64,000 nt of DNA, from assembly GCA_947168665.1 (NCBI GenBank), contig CAMVMX010000004.1, positions 1 to 64,000 of the forward strand, written 5' to 3'. The notes beneath the pieces were generated by a model. It saw nothing but the letters and a program-made list of their open reading frames with translations, was not told the DNA's origin and ran no database searches. Source of the stretch: an uncultured Bacteroidales bacterium. GTDB lineage: Bacteria > Bacteroidota > Bacteroidia > Bacteroidales > P3. Below are positions 45,067 to 53,906 of the stretch, in pieces. Every line of letters starts with the position of its first letter. Within the stretch, counting starts at the first letter, position 1. The translations under genes and the position numbers were made by a program.

Positions 45067-46527
45067 ATGGACCTCATACTGGACAACCCCATCTACCGAA
45101 CCGTGGGCCAAACCGCCGACCGGCTGGGCGTACAAGCCTACGCCGTGGGAGGCGTAGTACGCGACCACTTCCTCCACCGTCCCTGCACCGACATCGACAT
45201 CGTCTGCGTCGGCAACGGCATCCAACTGGCGCAAGCCACCGCACAAGCCATCAACCCCAACATCCAAGTCGCCGTCTTCAAACACTTCGGCACCGCCTCC
45301 TTCCGCTGCCGCCAAGGCGACACCATCTGGCAAGTCGAATTCGTCGGAGCCCGGCGCGAAAGCTACCGCCACGACAGCCGCAAACCCATCGTCGAAGACG
45401 GCACCCTGCAGGACGACCAAAACCGGCGCGACTTCACCATCAACGCCATGGCCGTCTCCCTCAACGCCGACACCTTCGGACAACTCCTCGACCCCTTCGG
45501 CGGCATCCGCGACCTCGACCAAGGCCTCATCCGCACCCCCCTCGACCCCGACATCACCTTCAGCGACGACCCCCTCCGCATGATGCGCGCCATCCGCTTC
45601 GCCTCCCAACTCCAGTTCCGCATCCTCCCCGAAACCCTCGACGCCATACAGCGCAACGCCCAGCGCATCCGCATCGTCTCGGCCGAGCGCATCACCACCG
45701 AACTCAACAAAATCATCCTCTCCCCCTCCCCCTCGCTGGGATTCAAACTCCTGCAGAAAACAGGCCTCATGCCCCTCATCTTCCCCGAATTCAGCAACCT
45801 CAAAGGAGTCGACACCGTCGACGGCCGCGGCCACAAAGACAACTTCTACCACACCCTCGAAGTCCTCGACCACGTAGCCACCCAAAGCGACGACCTCTGG
45901 CTCCGCTGGGCAGCCATCCTCCACGACATCGGCAAACCCGCCACCAAACGCTACGACCCCAAACTCGGCTGGACATTCCACGGCCACGAAGTCCGCGGCA
46001 GCCGGATGGTCAAAAAAATCTTCACCCGCCTCCGCCTCCCCCTCGACAACAAAATGAAATACGTCGAAAAACTCGTCCTTCTCCACCTGCGTCCCATCAT
46101 CCTGGCCGAAGACCAAGTCACCGACTCGGCCGTGCGCCGCCTCCTCTTCGACGCCGGCGACGACATCGACGACCTCATGACACTCTGCCAGGCCGACATC
46201 ACCAGCAAAAACGAAGACAAAGTGCGCCGCTACATGAAAAACTTCCAACTCGTGCGCCAAAAACTCGTCGAACTCGAAGAACGCGACCGCATCCGCAACT
46301 TCCAGCCCCCCGTCAGCGGCGACGACATCATGCGCACCTTCAACCTCCCGCCCTGCAAAGAAATCGGAATCATCAAAGACTCCATCAAAGACTCCATCCT
46401 CGACGGACTCATCCCCAACAACCGCGCCGACGCCTGGCAACTCATGCTGCAAAAAGCCGCCGAACTGGGCCTCCAGCCCGCCACACCCGCCGACACACCA
46501 CACCCCGCCGACCATCAAAACCCTTAA
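45067..46527 (+). CDS. cca: CCA tRNA nucleotidyltransferase/poly(A) polymerase family, with HD domain
   Basis: 486 residues. N-terminal nucleotidyltransferase domain (AVGGVVRDHFLHRPCTDIDIVCVG, about 27-50) with the metal-binding Asp pair DID, a central RNA-binding region (NRRDFTINAMAV) and an HD hydrolase-like domain (LRWAAILHDIGKPATKR, about 278). The reaction is addition of CCA to tRNA 3' ends. Proline/His-rich C terminus (PATPADTPHPADHQNP). The stop TAA at 46525-46527 overlaps the start of the miaA reading frame. Confidence 0.92.
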   Translation: MDLILDNPIYRTVGQTADRLGVQAYAVGGVVRDHFLHRPCTDIDIVCVGNGIQLAQATAQAINPNIQVAVFKHFGTASFRCRQGDTIWQVEFVGARRESYRHDSRKPIVEDGTLQDDQNRRDFTINAMAVSLNADTFGQLLDPFGGIRDLDQGLIRTPLDPDITFSDDPLRMMRAIRFASQLQFRILPETLDAIQRNAQRIRIVSAERITTELNKIILSPSPSLGFKLLQKTGLMPLIFPEFSNLKGVDTVDGRGHKDNFYHTLEVLDHVATQSDDLWLRWAAILHDIGKPATKRYDPKLGWTFHGHEVRGSRMVKKIFTRLRLPLDNKMKYVEKLVLLHLRPIILAEDQVTDSAVRRLLFDAGDDIDDLMTLCQADITSKNEDKVRRYMKNFQLVRQKLVELEERDRIRNFQPPVSGDDIMRTFNLPPCKEIGIIKDSIKDSILDGLIPNNRADAWQLMLQKAAELGLQPATPADTPHPADHQNP

Positions 46528-47398
46528 GCTCATACTCGGACCCACCGCCGCGGGCAAAACCGCCTTCGCCATCGGGCTGGCACAGCAACTGCAGACCGAA
46601 ATCGTCTCATGCGACTCGCGCCAGTTCTACCGCCAACTCGACATCGGCGTGGCCCGCCCCTCCGCCGACGAACTCGCCGCCGCCACCCACCACTTCATCG
46701 CCTGCCGCTCCGTAGCCGACCCCTACAACGTCTTCAGCTACCAGCAAGACGCCCTCGCCCTACTCCAAACCCTCTTCGCCACCCACGACACCGTCATAGC
46801 CGTTGGCGGCAGCGGCCTCTACATCCAAGCCCTCTGCCACGGCATATCCCCCCTGCCCGACCCCGACCCCGACCTGCGCCGCCAACTGCAGCACAAACTC
46901 AACACCGAAGGAGTCGAAAGCCTCCGCGCCATGCTCCGCACCCTCGACCCCGACTACTACCACACTGTCGACCTCGCCAACGGCGTGCGCATCCAGCGCG
47001 CCATCGAAGTCACCCTCACCGCCGGCAAACCCTACAGCCAACTCATCAACCAGCCCTCGCCGTCGCGCCCCTTCCGCGTCGAAACCACCGTCATCGACCA
47101 CCCCCGCGACCTCCTGCGCCAGCGCATCGACCGCCGGGTAGACCAAATGATGCAACTCGGACTCGAACAGGAAGCCCGCACCCTTTTCCCCCTCCGCCAC
47201 CTCAACGCCCTCAACACCGTGGGCTACAAAGAATTCTTCGCCCTTTGGCAGACGTCTGGCTCCACCCCCATCCCGCTCACCGAGGCCCAACGCTCGCAAG
47301 TGGCCGACGCCATACGCCTCAACACTTGGCACTACGCCAAAAAACAGCTCACCTGGCTCAAGAAATACGCCCCCCTGCTGCAATCCCCCTCCGAATAA
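46514..47398 (+). CDS. miaA: tRNA dimethylallyltransferase MiaA (start codon uncertain)
   Basis: Adds a dimethylallyl group to A37 of tRNAs reading UNN codons. The frame shows the P-loop GPTAAGKT encoded from 46538 onward, SCDSRQFYR, VGGSGLYIQA, NTVGYKEF and a final HYAKKQLTWLKKYAP. No ATG, GTG or TTG precedes the P-loop in frame: the first is GTG at 46649, inside the protein. A proposed ATC at 46514 (IKTLKLILGPTAAGKT) would give 294 residues; otherwise translation comes by +1 frameshift from the CCA gene, whose stop is at 46525. The end points of the frame are supported by motifs; the start is not. Confidence 0.75.
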   Translation: MKTLKLILGPTAAGKTAFAIGLAQQLQTEIVSCDSRQFYRQLDIGVARPSADELAAATHHFIACRSVADPYNVFSYQQDALALLQTLFATHDTVIAVGGSGLYIQALCHGISPLPDPDPDLRRQLQHKLNTEGVESLRAMLRTLDPDYYHTVDLANGVRIQRAIEVTLTAGKPYSQLINQPSPSRPFRVETTVIDHPRDLLRQRIDRRVDQMMQLGLEQEARTLFPLRHLNALNTVGYKEFFALWQTSGSTPIPLTEAQRSQVADAIRLNTWHYAKKQLTWLKKYAPLLQSPSE

Positions 47399-47646
47399 CC
47401 CCTCGCCACCTTGCGCCGCCCCCGCGTCCCACACCTCGATCCACCATCCGCACACCCCGCACGCCGCAAGGCCACCCCCAGTCCGATAGCCCGACGCCAG
47501 ACCGCCATTTCCGCCAACCGATTTCTTCGGGTGGCGGACATTGAAATGAGATCTAAATGATAGACAAGGGAGGCAAAAGTATCGGACTTAGGGCGAACCC
47601 CGTCTTTCTGCCCATAGGCGGCCCGAAGGCAATGCAAGAACAAAAA

Positions 47647-47668
47647 AAAGACCGCCGAAGCGGTCTTT
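47647..47668 (-). terminator. Terminator of nagB
   Basis: AAAGACCGC (47647-47655), loop CGAA, GCGGTCTTT (47660-47668); on the minus strand it is followed by a run of eight T. It lies 22 bases past the nagB stop. Confidence 0.85.
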
Positions 47669-47690
47669 AGAATGGAATCTACGACAATTA

Positions 47691-48512
47691 TTATTCAAAA
47701 CGGTGGATGTAGGCGTTGATAACACCCTCCAACTGCTGTTTGTCCTTGAAATAGTTGTAGGTGCTGATTTTCAGTTCCTCGCACGCCTCCTCGTCGCAGA
47801 CCACGATGCCGTGGCGGTGCATCTGGAGCATGCTGGCTGTCCACATGTGGCTGACGCCTTCCTCAATCATGTGGTGGAGGGCTCTGGACTTGGCAGGGCC
47901 GTTGCAGAGGATCAGAACCTCGCGGGCGTCCATTACCGTTCCTACACCGACGGTGAGGGCCTGTTTGGGCACTTTGGTCACATCGTTGTCGAAGAAGCGG
48001 CAATTGGCCTGGATGGTGTTGGTGGTGAGGGTCTTGACGCGTGTGCGGGATGCAAGGCTGCTGCCGGGTTCGTTGAAGGCGATGTGCCCGTCGGGGCCAA
48101 TGCCGCCCATAAAGAGGTCTACGCCGCCGGCCTGGGCGATCATCTCCTCATAATGCTGGCACTCGGCCTGGAGGTCGGGGGCATTGCCGTCGAGGATGTG
48201 GACGTTCTCTTTCTTGATGTCAATGTGGCTGAAGAAGTTGTTCCACATGAAGCTGTGATAGCTTTCGGGATGGTTCACGTCGAGGCCGACATACTCGTCC
48301 ATGTTGAAGGTGACAACATTCTGGAAACTGATTACACCCTTCTTATTCAATTCAATCAGATGCCGGTAGAGACCTTTGGGGGAGCTGCCGGTGGGGCAAC
48401 CCAAGACGAACGGTTTCTCGGGTGTGGGGTTGGCATCGATGATTCGCTGGGCGACATAGTTGGCTGCCCATAAAGACATGTCTTTGTAGTCTTTTGTAAT
48501 GATTACTCTCAT
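47691..48512 (-). CDS. nagB: Glucosamine-6-phosphate deaminase
   Basis: 273 residues. Converts glucosamine-6-phosphate to fructose-6-phosphate and ammonia in amino-sugar catabolism. Features: LGCPTGSSPKGLYRHLI, catalytic Asp in FNMDEYVGL (72), and the acid-base His in GGIGPDGHIAFNEPGSSL. Full length. Monocistronic, with a terminator at the end and a promoter (TATTTTTG complement at 48587-48594). Fits with AnmK nearby in recycling cell-wall amino sugars. Confidence 0.96.
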   Translation of the reverse strand: MRVIITKDYKDMSLWAANYVAQRIIDANPTPEKPFVLGCPTGSSPKGLYRHLIELNKKGVISFQNVVTFNMDEYVGLDVNHPESYHSFMWNNFFSHIDIKKENVHILDGNAPDLQAECQHYEEMIAQAGGVDLFMGGIGPDGHIAFNEPGSSLASRTRVKTLTTNTIQANCRFFDNDVTKVPKQALTVGVGTVMDAREVLILCNGPAKSRALHHMIEEGVSHMWTASMLQMHRHGIVVCDEEACEELKISTYNYFKDKQQLEGVINAYIHRFE

Positions 48513-48586
48513 AATACTGAACTATTAATATATTACTAATAACTAAGCGTCATTCTGAATACAAAGCGTAATTCTTTTCTGGGATG

Positions 48587-48594
48587 CAAAAATA
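48587..48594 (-). promoter_or_regulatory. -7 element (TATTTTTG) of nagB
   Basis: Complement of CAAAAATA at 48587-48594, 75 bases upstream of the nagB ATG. Confidence 0.5.
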
Positions 48595-48676
48595 CTATTT
48601 TTTTTTGAATTGGCAACATTAAAGTTCAATTTTTTTCGCAAAATAACATTTGAAATTCGCTAAAATAGCATAAACG

Positions 48677-48706
48677 GAGACCTCAGCCAATTGAGGCTGA
48701 GGTCTC
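48677..48706 (-). terminator. Terminator of the ridA-acd-etfBA operon
   Basis: GAGACCTCAGCC (48677-48688) with GGCTGAGGTCTC (48695-48706), a perfect 12-bp stem with 6-base loop, 26 bases past the etfA stop. T tract is weak. Confidence 0.75.
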
Positions 48707-48731
48707 ACCATGAAAACAAAATTCAACTGTT

Positions 48732-49742
48732 TTATTTCTGCATTGATTTGAGGCGCTCGGTAAGCATGGGGACGATTTTGTGGAGGTCGCCAACGATTCC
48801 GAGGTCTGCCACGCTGAAGATGGGGGCAAACTTATCCTTGTTGATGGCAATGATGAGGTCGCTCTCTTCCATGCCGGCGAGGTGCTGGATGGCGCCGCTG
48901 ATGCCGCAGGCCAGGTAGAGGTTGGGGCGGACGGTTTTGCCGGTCTGGCCCACTTGGCGGCTCTGGTCCATGACTCCGGCGTCGACCATGGCACGGCTGC
49001 TGGACACTTCGCCCTTCAGTTCTTTGGCCAGGGCCTCGAGTTTGGAGAATCCGTCTTTGGTGCCCACACCGCGGCCGCCGCTGACGAGGACTTTGGCCTG
49101 GCTGATGTCGGTGACGACTTTCTCTTCCTTGACTGTCTTGACGATTTTCACACGGCTGATTTTCTGCTCGTCGAACTGGACGGTGTAGTCGACAATTTCG
49201 CCTTTGCGCGAGGGGTCGGGGGTGAGTTTCTGCATCACGCCGGGACGGACGGTGGACATCTGCGGGCGGTGTTGTTTGCAGAGGATGGTGGCCATAAGGT
49301 TGCCGCCGAAGGCGGGACGGGTCATACGGAACTCGTGGGCTTCGTCGTCGCTGATTTCGAGTTTGGTGGCATCGGCGGTGAGGCCGGTGACGTTGCGCGC
49401 GGAGACACGGGGGCCGAGGTCGCGGCCGATAGTGGTGGCACCAATCAGGAGGATGCTGGGCTTCTGCTCTTTGATAATTTGGGTGATTGCCTGGGTGTAG
49501 GGCTCGGTGAGGTAGGTGGCCAGCAGGTCGTGGTCGACCACGAGCACTTTGTCGGCTCCGGCGGCAATGAGGGTCTGGGCCTGGGCTTTGATGTTCTTGC
49601 CAAGGAGGATGGCAACCACTTTCTCGTTGTTGGCATCGGCCAGCTCGCGAGCTTTACCTAACAGCTCAAGAGCAACATTCTGGATGACGCCGTCGCGCTG
49701 CTCGGCAAATACGTATACGTCTTTATAATCTTGTAAATTCAT
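48732..49742 (-). CDS. etfA: Electron transfer flavoprotein subunit alpha
   Basis: 336 residues. The FAD-binding domain near the C terminus reads LYLACGISGAIQHLAGMEESDLIIAINKD and FSVADLGIVGDLHKIVPML. Together with EtfB it accepts electrons from acyl-CoA dehydrogenase. Six bases after etfB, so co-transcribed. Confidence 0.96.
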   Translation of the reverse strand: MNLQDYKDVYVFAEQRDGVIQNVALELLGKARELADANNEKVVAILLGKNIKAQAQTLIAAGADKVLVVDHDLLATYLTEPYTQAITQIIKEQKPSILLIGATTIGRDLGPRVSARNVTGLTADATKLEISDDEAHEFRMTRPAFGGNLMATILCKQHRPQMSTVRPGVMQKLTPDPSRKGEIVDYTVQFDEQKISRVKIVKTVKEEKVVTDISQAKVLVSGGRGVGTKDGFSKLEALAKELKGEVSSSRAMVDAGVMDQSRQVGQTGKTVRPNLYLACGISGAIQHLAGMEESDLIIAINKDKFAPIFSVADLGIVGDLHKIVPMLTERLKSMQK

Positions 49743-49747
49743 GGCTA

Positions 49748-50533
49748 TTAGATAATGTGTTTTTCTTTCAGTTTATTGATGATGAGTTCGACAGCTTCCT
49801 CGGGCGAGACTTCGAAGGTCTGTCCGGCGGGTTTGAGCTGTTTGGGGAACGATTTGAACACCGAGGTGGGCGAACCGGCTTTGCCGATGCGGTCTTCGGG
49901 GACGTTGATACGGTCGGCTCCCCACACTTCGACTTCCTTGTCGTAGGCTCCGACGATGCCGCTGACGGTCATGTAGCGGGGCTGCACGGCGCTGGCGAGG
50001 GCGGTGACGACACAGGGGGCCTGCATCTGGAGGATTTGGTAGCCGTCTTCCATCTGTTTGCGGATGGTGAAGGTTTTGGTGGCTTCGTCGTACTGGAGGT
50101 CTTCCATGTAGCTGACCTGCGGGAGGTCGAGGTGCTCGGCAATCTGGGGACCCACTTGCGCGGTGTCGCCGTCGATGGCCTGACGGCCGGTGATGATGAG
50201 GTCGTAGTCCATGGTGCGGAGGGCGCCGGCGATGGCGCTGCTGGTGGCAAGGGTATCGGCACCGCCGAGTTTGCGGTCGGTGAGGAGGATGGCACGGTCG
50301 ACTCCCATGGCCAGGGCTTCGCGCAGGATGGCTTCGGCTTGGGGGAGTCCCATGGTGATGACGGTGACGTGGGCACCGTATTTGTCTTTGAGTTGAAGGG
50401 CGAATTCCAGACCGCCTTTATCGTCGGGGTTCATGATGCTGGGGACGCCCTCGCGGATTAAGGTGCCGGTTTGGGGGTTGATTTTCACCTCGGTGGTGTC
50501 CGGCACTTGTTTTATGCAAACTACTATATTCAT
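49748..50533 (-). CDS. etfB: Electron transfer flavoprotein subunit beta
   Basis: 261 residues, N terminus MNIVVCIKQVPDTTEVKI, with GVDRAILLTDRKLGGADTLAT and an AMP/FAD-contacting stretch GRQAIDGDTAQVGPQIAEHL. Between acd and etfA on the minus strand, 35 bases after acd. A bifurcating ETF (using NADH and a low-potential acceptor) is possible, but the distinguishing residues were not assigned. Confidence 0.95.
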   Translation of the reverse strand: MNIVVCIKQVPDTTEVKINPQTGTLIREGVPSIMNPDDKGGLEFALQLKDKYGAHVTVITMGLPQAEAILREALAMGVDRAILLTDRKLGGADTLATSSAIAGALRTMDYDLIITGRQAIDGDTAQVGPQIAEHLDLPQVSYMEDLQYDEATKTFTIRKQMEDGYQILQMQAPCVVTALASAVQPRYMTVSGIVGAYDKEVEVWGADRINVPEDRIGKAGSPTSVFKSFPKQLKPAGQTFEVSPEEAVELIINKLKEKHII

Positions 50534-50568
50534 GTTGTGATAATCTTATTGTTTAACAGTGGACCGAT

Positions 50569-51708
50569 TTATTTGAAGAGTTTACCGGCGATGACCATGC
50601 GCTGAACCTCGCTGGTGCCTTCGTAGATTTCGGTGATTTTGGCATCGCGCATCATGCGCTCGACGGGGTATTCGCGGGTGTAGCCGTAGCCGCCATGGAA
50701 TTGGACGGCTTTGGTGGTGACTTCCATAGCAGTCTCGGCCGCGAAGAGTTTGGCCATGGCCGCGTCGGCTGAATAGGGCAGGCCGAGGTCTTTTTTGTAG
50801 TGGGCGGAACGGCAGAGCAGACGGGCGGCCTGGACTTTGGTTTCGAGGTCGGCCATCTGGAACTGGGTGTTCTGGAATTGGCTGATGCTGCGCCCGAATT
50901 GTTTGCGTTCTTTGGTGTAGCGGATGGTTTCGTCCATGGCGCCTTGGGCAATGCCGAGTGCCTGGCAGGCGATGCCGATGCGGCCGCCGTCGAGGGTTTT
51001 CATGGCCAGGCCAAAGCCTTTGCCCAATTGGCCGAGCTGGCGGTCCTTGGGGATGCGGCAGTCTTCGAAAATCAGTTCGGTGGTGGCACTTCCGCGGATG
51101 CCCATTTTCTTCTCTTTCTTGCCAATGCTGAAACCGGGGTCGGTCTTCTCGACGATGAAGGCGCTGATGCCTTTGGTGCCGAGACTCTTGTCGGTCATGG
51201 CTATGATGATGAACACGTTGGCGTAGCTGCCGTTGGTGATGAAGATTTTGCTACCGTTGAGGACCCACTCGTCGCCTTCAAGCACGGCGGTGGTCTGCTG
51301 TCCTGCGGCATCGGTGCCGGCATTGGGTTCGGTGAGGCCGAAAGCGCCAATCCACTCGCCGCTGGCAAGTTTGGGGAGGTATTTCATTTTCTGCTCCTCG
51401 GTGCCTGCTTCGAGAATGGGAGCGCAGCAGAGGCTGGTGTGGGCGGAGAGGATGACACCGGTGGTGGCGCAAACGCGGGAGAGTTCCTCGACGGCCATGC
51501 CATACATGATGTTGGTGCCGCCGGCACCGCCATACTGGGCGGGCACGGGGATGCCCATGAGGCCGATTTTGGCCATCTTTTGGACCGTTTCCATGGGGAA
51601 ACGCTCTTCTTCATCGACTTCGGCAGCCAGGGGCTTGACTTCTTTCTCTGCAAATTCGCGAATCATTTGCAGGAAAAGTTGTTCTTGTTTGGAAAAACTA
51701 AAATCCAT
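50569..51708 (-). CDS. Acyl-CoA dehydrogenase (short-chain/butyryl type)
   Basis: 379 residues. Typical ACAD fold: VCATTGVILSAHTSLCCAPI, WIGAFGLTEPNAGTDAAGQQT (FAD/acyl contact), KIFITNGSYANVFIIIAMT, GSATTELIFEDCRIPK, and the catalytic-base segment ITEIYEGTSEVQRMVIA. Operon with etfB and etfA directly downstream suggests a butyryl-CoA or similar short-chain dehydrogenase linked to ETF. Substrate chain length is inferred from the ETF neighbours. Confidence 0.93.
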   Translation of the reverse strand: MDFSFSKQEQLFLQMIREFAEKEVKPLAAEVDEEERFPMETVQKMAKIGLMGIPVPAQYGGAGGTNIMYGMAVEELSRVCATTGVILSAHTSLCCAPILEAGTEEQKMKYLPKLASGEWIGAFGLTEPNAGTDAAGQQTTAVLEGDEWVLNGSKIFITNGSYANVFIIIAMTDKSLGTKGISAFIVEKTDPGFSIGKKEKKMGIRGSATTELIFEDCRIPKDRQLGQLGKGFGLAMKTLDGGRIGIACQALGIAQGAMDETIRYTKERKQFGRSISQFQNTQFQMADLETKVQAARLLCRSAHYKKDLGLPYSADAAMAKLFAAETAMEVTTKAVQFHGGYGYTREYPVERMMRDAKITEIYEGTSEVQRMVIAGKLFK

Positions 51709-51772
51709 ATAATCGTAATTTATTTTTAATCAATAGGGTTTACATGTGTCCGGCTTGGTGGGAAAGAGGGGG

Positions 51773-52150
51773 TCACTGCTTGACGGCAATGGTCTCGATT
51801 TCGACAAGTGCGCCAAGCGGGAGAGCTTGCACGGCAAAGGCTGCGCGGGCAGGGCAGTCGGTGGGGTAATACTTGGCGTAGACTTCGTTCATGGGTTTAA
51901 AATAGTCCATGCTGGCCAGCAGGCAGGTGGATTTGACGACATCCTGGAAGGTGAAACCGGCCTCGTCGAGGATGGCTTTGATGTTTTGCATCACCTGCTC
52001 GGTCTGTTCGGTGATGCCTTCGGCCAGTTTGCCTGTGGCGGGGTTGATGGGCACTTGGCCAGAGATATACAATGTGTTGCCGGCCAAAACAGCCTGACTG
52101 TAAGGTCCTATAGCAGCAGGAGCCTTGGGGGTGTTGATAATCTTCTTCAT
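51773..52150 (-). CDS. ridA: RidA family reactive-intermediate deaminase
   Basis: 125 residues, YjgF/YER057c/UK114 family: GPYSQAVLAGNTLYISGQVPINPATG, and the C-terminal CPARAAFAVQALPLGALVEIE with the conserved Arg that hydrolyses 2-aminoacrylate and related imines. First gene of the acd-etf operon by position; promoter at 52220. Confidence 0.95.
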   Translation of the reverse strand: MKKIINTPKAPAAIGPYSQAVLAGNTLYISGQVPINPATGKLAEGITEQTEQVMQNIKAILDEAGFTFQDVVKSTCLLASMDYFKPMNEVYAKYYPTDCPARAAFAVQALPLGALVEIETIAVKQ

Positions 52151-52451
52151 AGTACTATGCTGATTTTTACTTATTTTAAAAAATGTGAGGACTGAGGAAC
52201 TCAGTATTCATTGAATTTGCAAAGATAGCATTTTTTTTTCAAACGGCAAAAAGAAAATGCAGAATGACTGTTTTTTTCTCCTGTGGCGGCGGGTGCGCAA
52301 CCGGGGCGGGACGGTCTGGCGGACGGCGCGGCGAGCGGTAGGCCGGCCAGGAGCGGGCCGGGGCGACGGCACTTCTTGCGGGCATGAAAAGGGCCGCAGG
52401 CTGTGAAAAAAGTGAGGAATGAACTTTTTTTTGTAATTTTGCAGCCGTTTT
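52151..52451. other. Intergenic region with divergent promoters
   Basis: About 300 bases without a gene. Minus strand: TATCTTTG complement at 52220-52227 with a TTTG about 18 bases upstream (complement of CAAA at 52246-52249), serving ridA. Plus strand: TAATTTTG at 52434-52441, serving the MBOAT gene at 52452. In between is a GC-rich tract (about 52270-52390) with no structure I recognise. Confidence 0.65.
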
Positions 52452-53903
52452 ATGCTGTTCAATTCGATAGAATTCATGGTCTTTCTGCCAGCGGTGTTTG
52501 CAGTCTACTGGCTGTTGCACAAGCGGCTGGAGTGGCAGAACGCTTTTGTGGTGGCTGCCTCATACCTGTTTTACGGCTGGTGGGACTGGCGTTTTTTGCT
52601 GCTCATCGCCTTCACTACCTTGTGCAGCTACGCCTCCGGACTGGCCATCGGGAAAGCGCAATCGCACCCAAGGGAGGGAGGACTCTCGCCCAAGTTCTTT
52701 CTTTGGGGCAATATTGTACTCAATCTGCTGATACTGGGGGCATTTAAATATTACGATTTTTTTGTGCAGTCGTTTGCCGATGCCTTTTTGGGCGGCAAGG
52801 CAGAGGGGATGCTGCTCCATGCCGTCCTGCCGGTGGGAATCTCGTTCTATACGTTTCAGGCGCTCAGCTACAGCATTGATGTCTACCGGGGTACCCTGAA
52901 GCCCACCCACAACATGATGGCATTCATTGCATACGTGAGTTTTTTCCCCCAGTTGGTTGCGGGGCCCATCGAGAGGGCCACGAGCCTCCTGCCCCAATTT
53001 GAAAGGGAAAGGAGGTTCAGTTATCCCATCGCCGTGGACGGACTCAGGCAAATGCTGTGGGGCTTTTTCAAGAAGATGGTGGTGGCGGACAGTTGCGCCC
53101 TCTATGTCGACAATATTTTTGAACACCCCGACTGGTTCAACGGGGCATCACTGCTGCTGGCCGCAGTGCTCTTCACGATACAGATTTACGGTGATTTTTC
53201 CGGCTATAGCGACATCGCTATCGGGTGTGCCAAACTGTTCGGCATCCGGCTGCGCCGCAACTTCGATGTGCCATACTTCAGCCGCGACATTGCCGAGTTC
53301 TGGCGCCGGTGGCATATCTCACTCACCACCTGGTTCCGCGACTATATCTATATCCCCATGGGGGGCAGCAGGGTGTCGAAACCCCGCGTGGTGCTGAACA
53401 CGATGGTCATCTTTCTGGTCAGCGGATTGTGGCACGGGGCCAACTGGACGTTTGTGGCATGGGGGCTTTATCATGCACTGCTCTTTCTTCCGCTCATAGT
53501 GAGGGGACGGAACCGCAAATACCGCGACGTGGTGGCCACAGGCCGAGTCCTGCCTTCGCTGCGCGAGCTGGGCCAGATGATGCTGACTTTTGTATTGGCT
53601 GTGATGGGCTGGATACTGTTCCGTGCAGACAGCATCGAGCAGGCTTTGCAGTATTATTCGCACATGTTCTCGACCCTCTTTGACGGTACACCCACTCTTA
53701 CTTCCAACATGGACGCATGGGTGGTGCTGGTGGCGGTGGCGGTGATGACTGTGGTGGAATGGCTGAACCGTGGCGCCGAGCATGAGTTCCAGCGGCAACC
53801 CCGCAACCGCATTGTGCGATGGCTGCTATACACCGTACTGATTTTTATGATCGGGGCCTATATGGTCACCAACGAGATGCCATTTATCTATTTTCAATTC
53901 TGA
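52452..53903 (+). CDS. MBOAT-family polysaccharide O-acyltransferase (AlgI-like)
   Basis: 483 residues with many TM helices. MBOAT signature: DVPYFSRDIAEFWRRWHISLTTWFRDYIYIPMGGSR and the catalytic His in GLWHGANWTFVAWGLYHA. Family members move acetyl groups across the membrane onto exported polysaccharide. Adjacent to an SGNH-like gene, as in alginate-type O-acetylation systems. Confidence 0.92.
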   Translation: MLFNSIEFMVFLPAVFAVYWLLHKRLEWQNAFVVAASYLFYGWWDWRFLLLIAFTTLCSYASGLAIGKAQSHPREGGLSPKFFLWGNIVLNLLILGAFKYYDFFVQSFADAFLGGKAEGMLLHAVLPVGISFYTFQALSYSIDVYRGTLKPTHNMMAFIAYVSFFPQLVAGPIERATSLLPQFERERRFSYPIAVDGLRQMLWGFFKKMVVADSCALYVDNIFEHPDWFNGASLLLAAVLFTIQIYGDFSGYSDIAIGCAKLFGIRLRRNFDVPYFSRDIAEFWRRWHISLTTWFRDYIYIPMGGSRVSKPRVVLNTMVIFLVSGLWHGANWTFVAWGLYHALLFLPLIVRGRNRKYRDVVATGRVLPSLRELGQMMLTFVLAVMGWILFRADSIEQALQYYSHMFSTLFDGTPTLTSNMDAWVVLVAVAVMTVVEWLNRGAEHEFQRQPRNRIVRWLLYTVLIFMIGAYMVTNEMPFIYFQF

Positions 53904-53906
53904 GCG

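Noticed and set aside
44776-46572. 598-residue minus-strand frame opposite the CCA gene
   Set aside because: Antisense artefact of high GC codon usage; Val/Glu-Gly-rich with no motifs.
52260-52400. GC-rich stretch before the MBOAT gene as a structured ncRNA
   Set aside because: No conserved stem pattern or known RNA consensus was found by eye.
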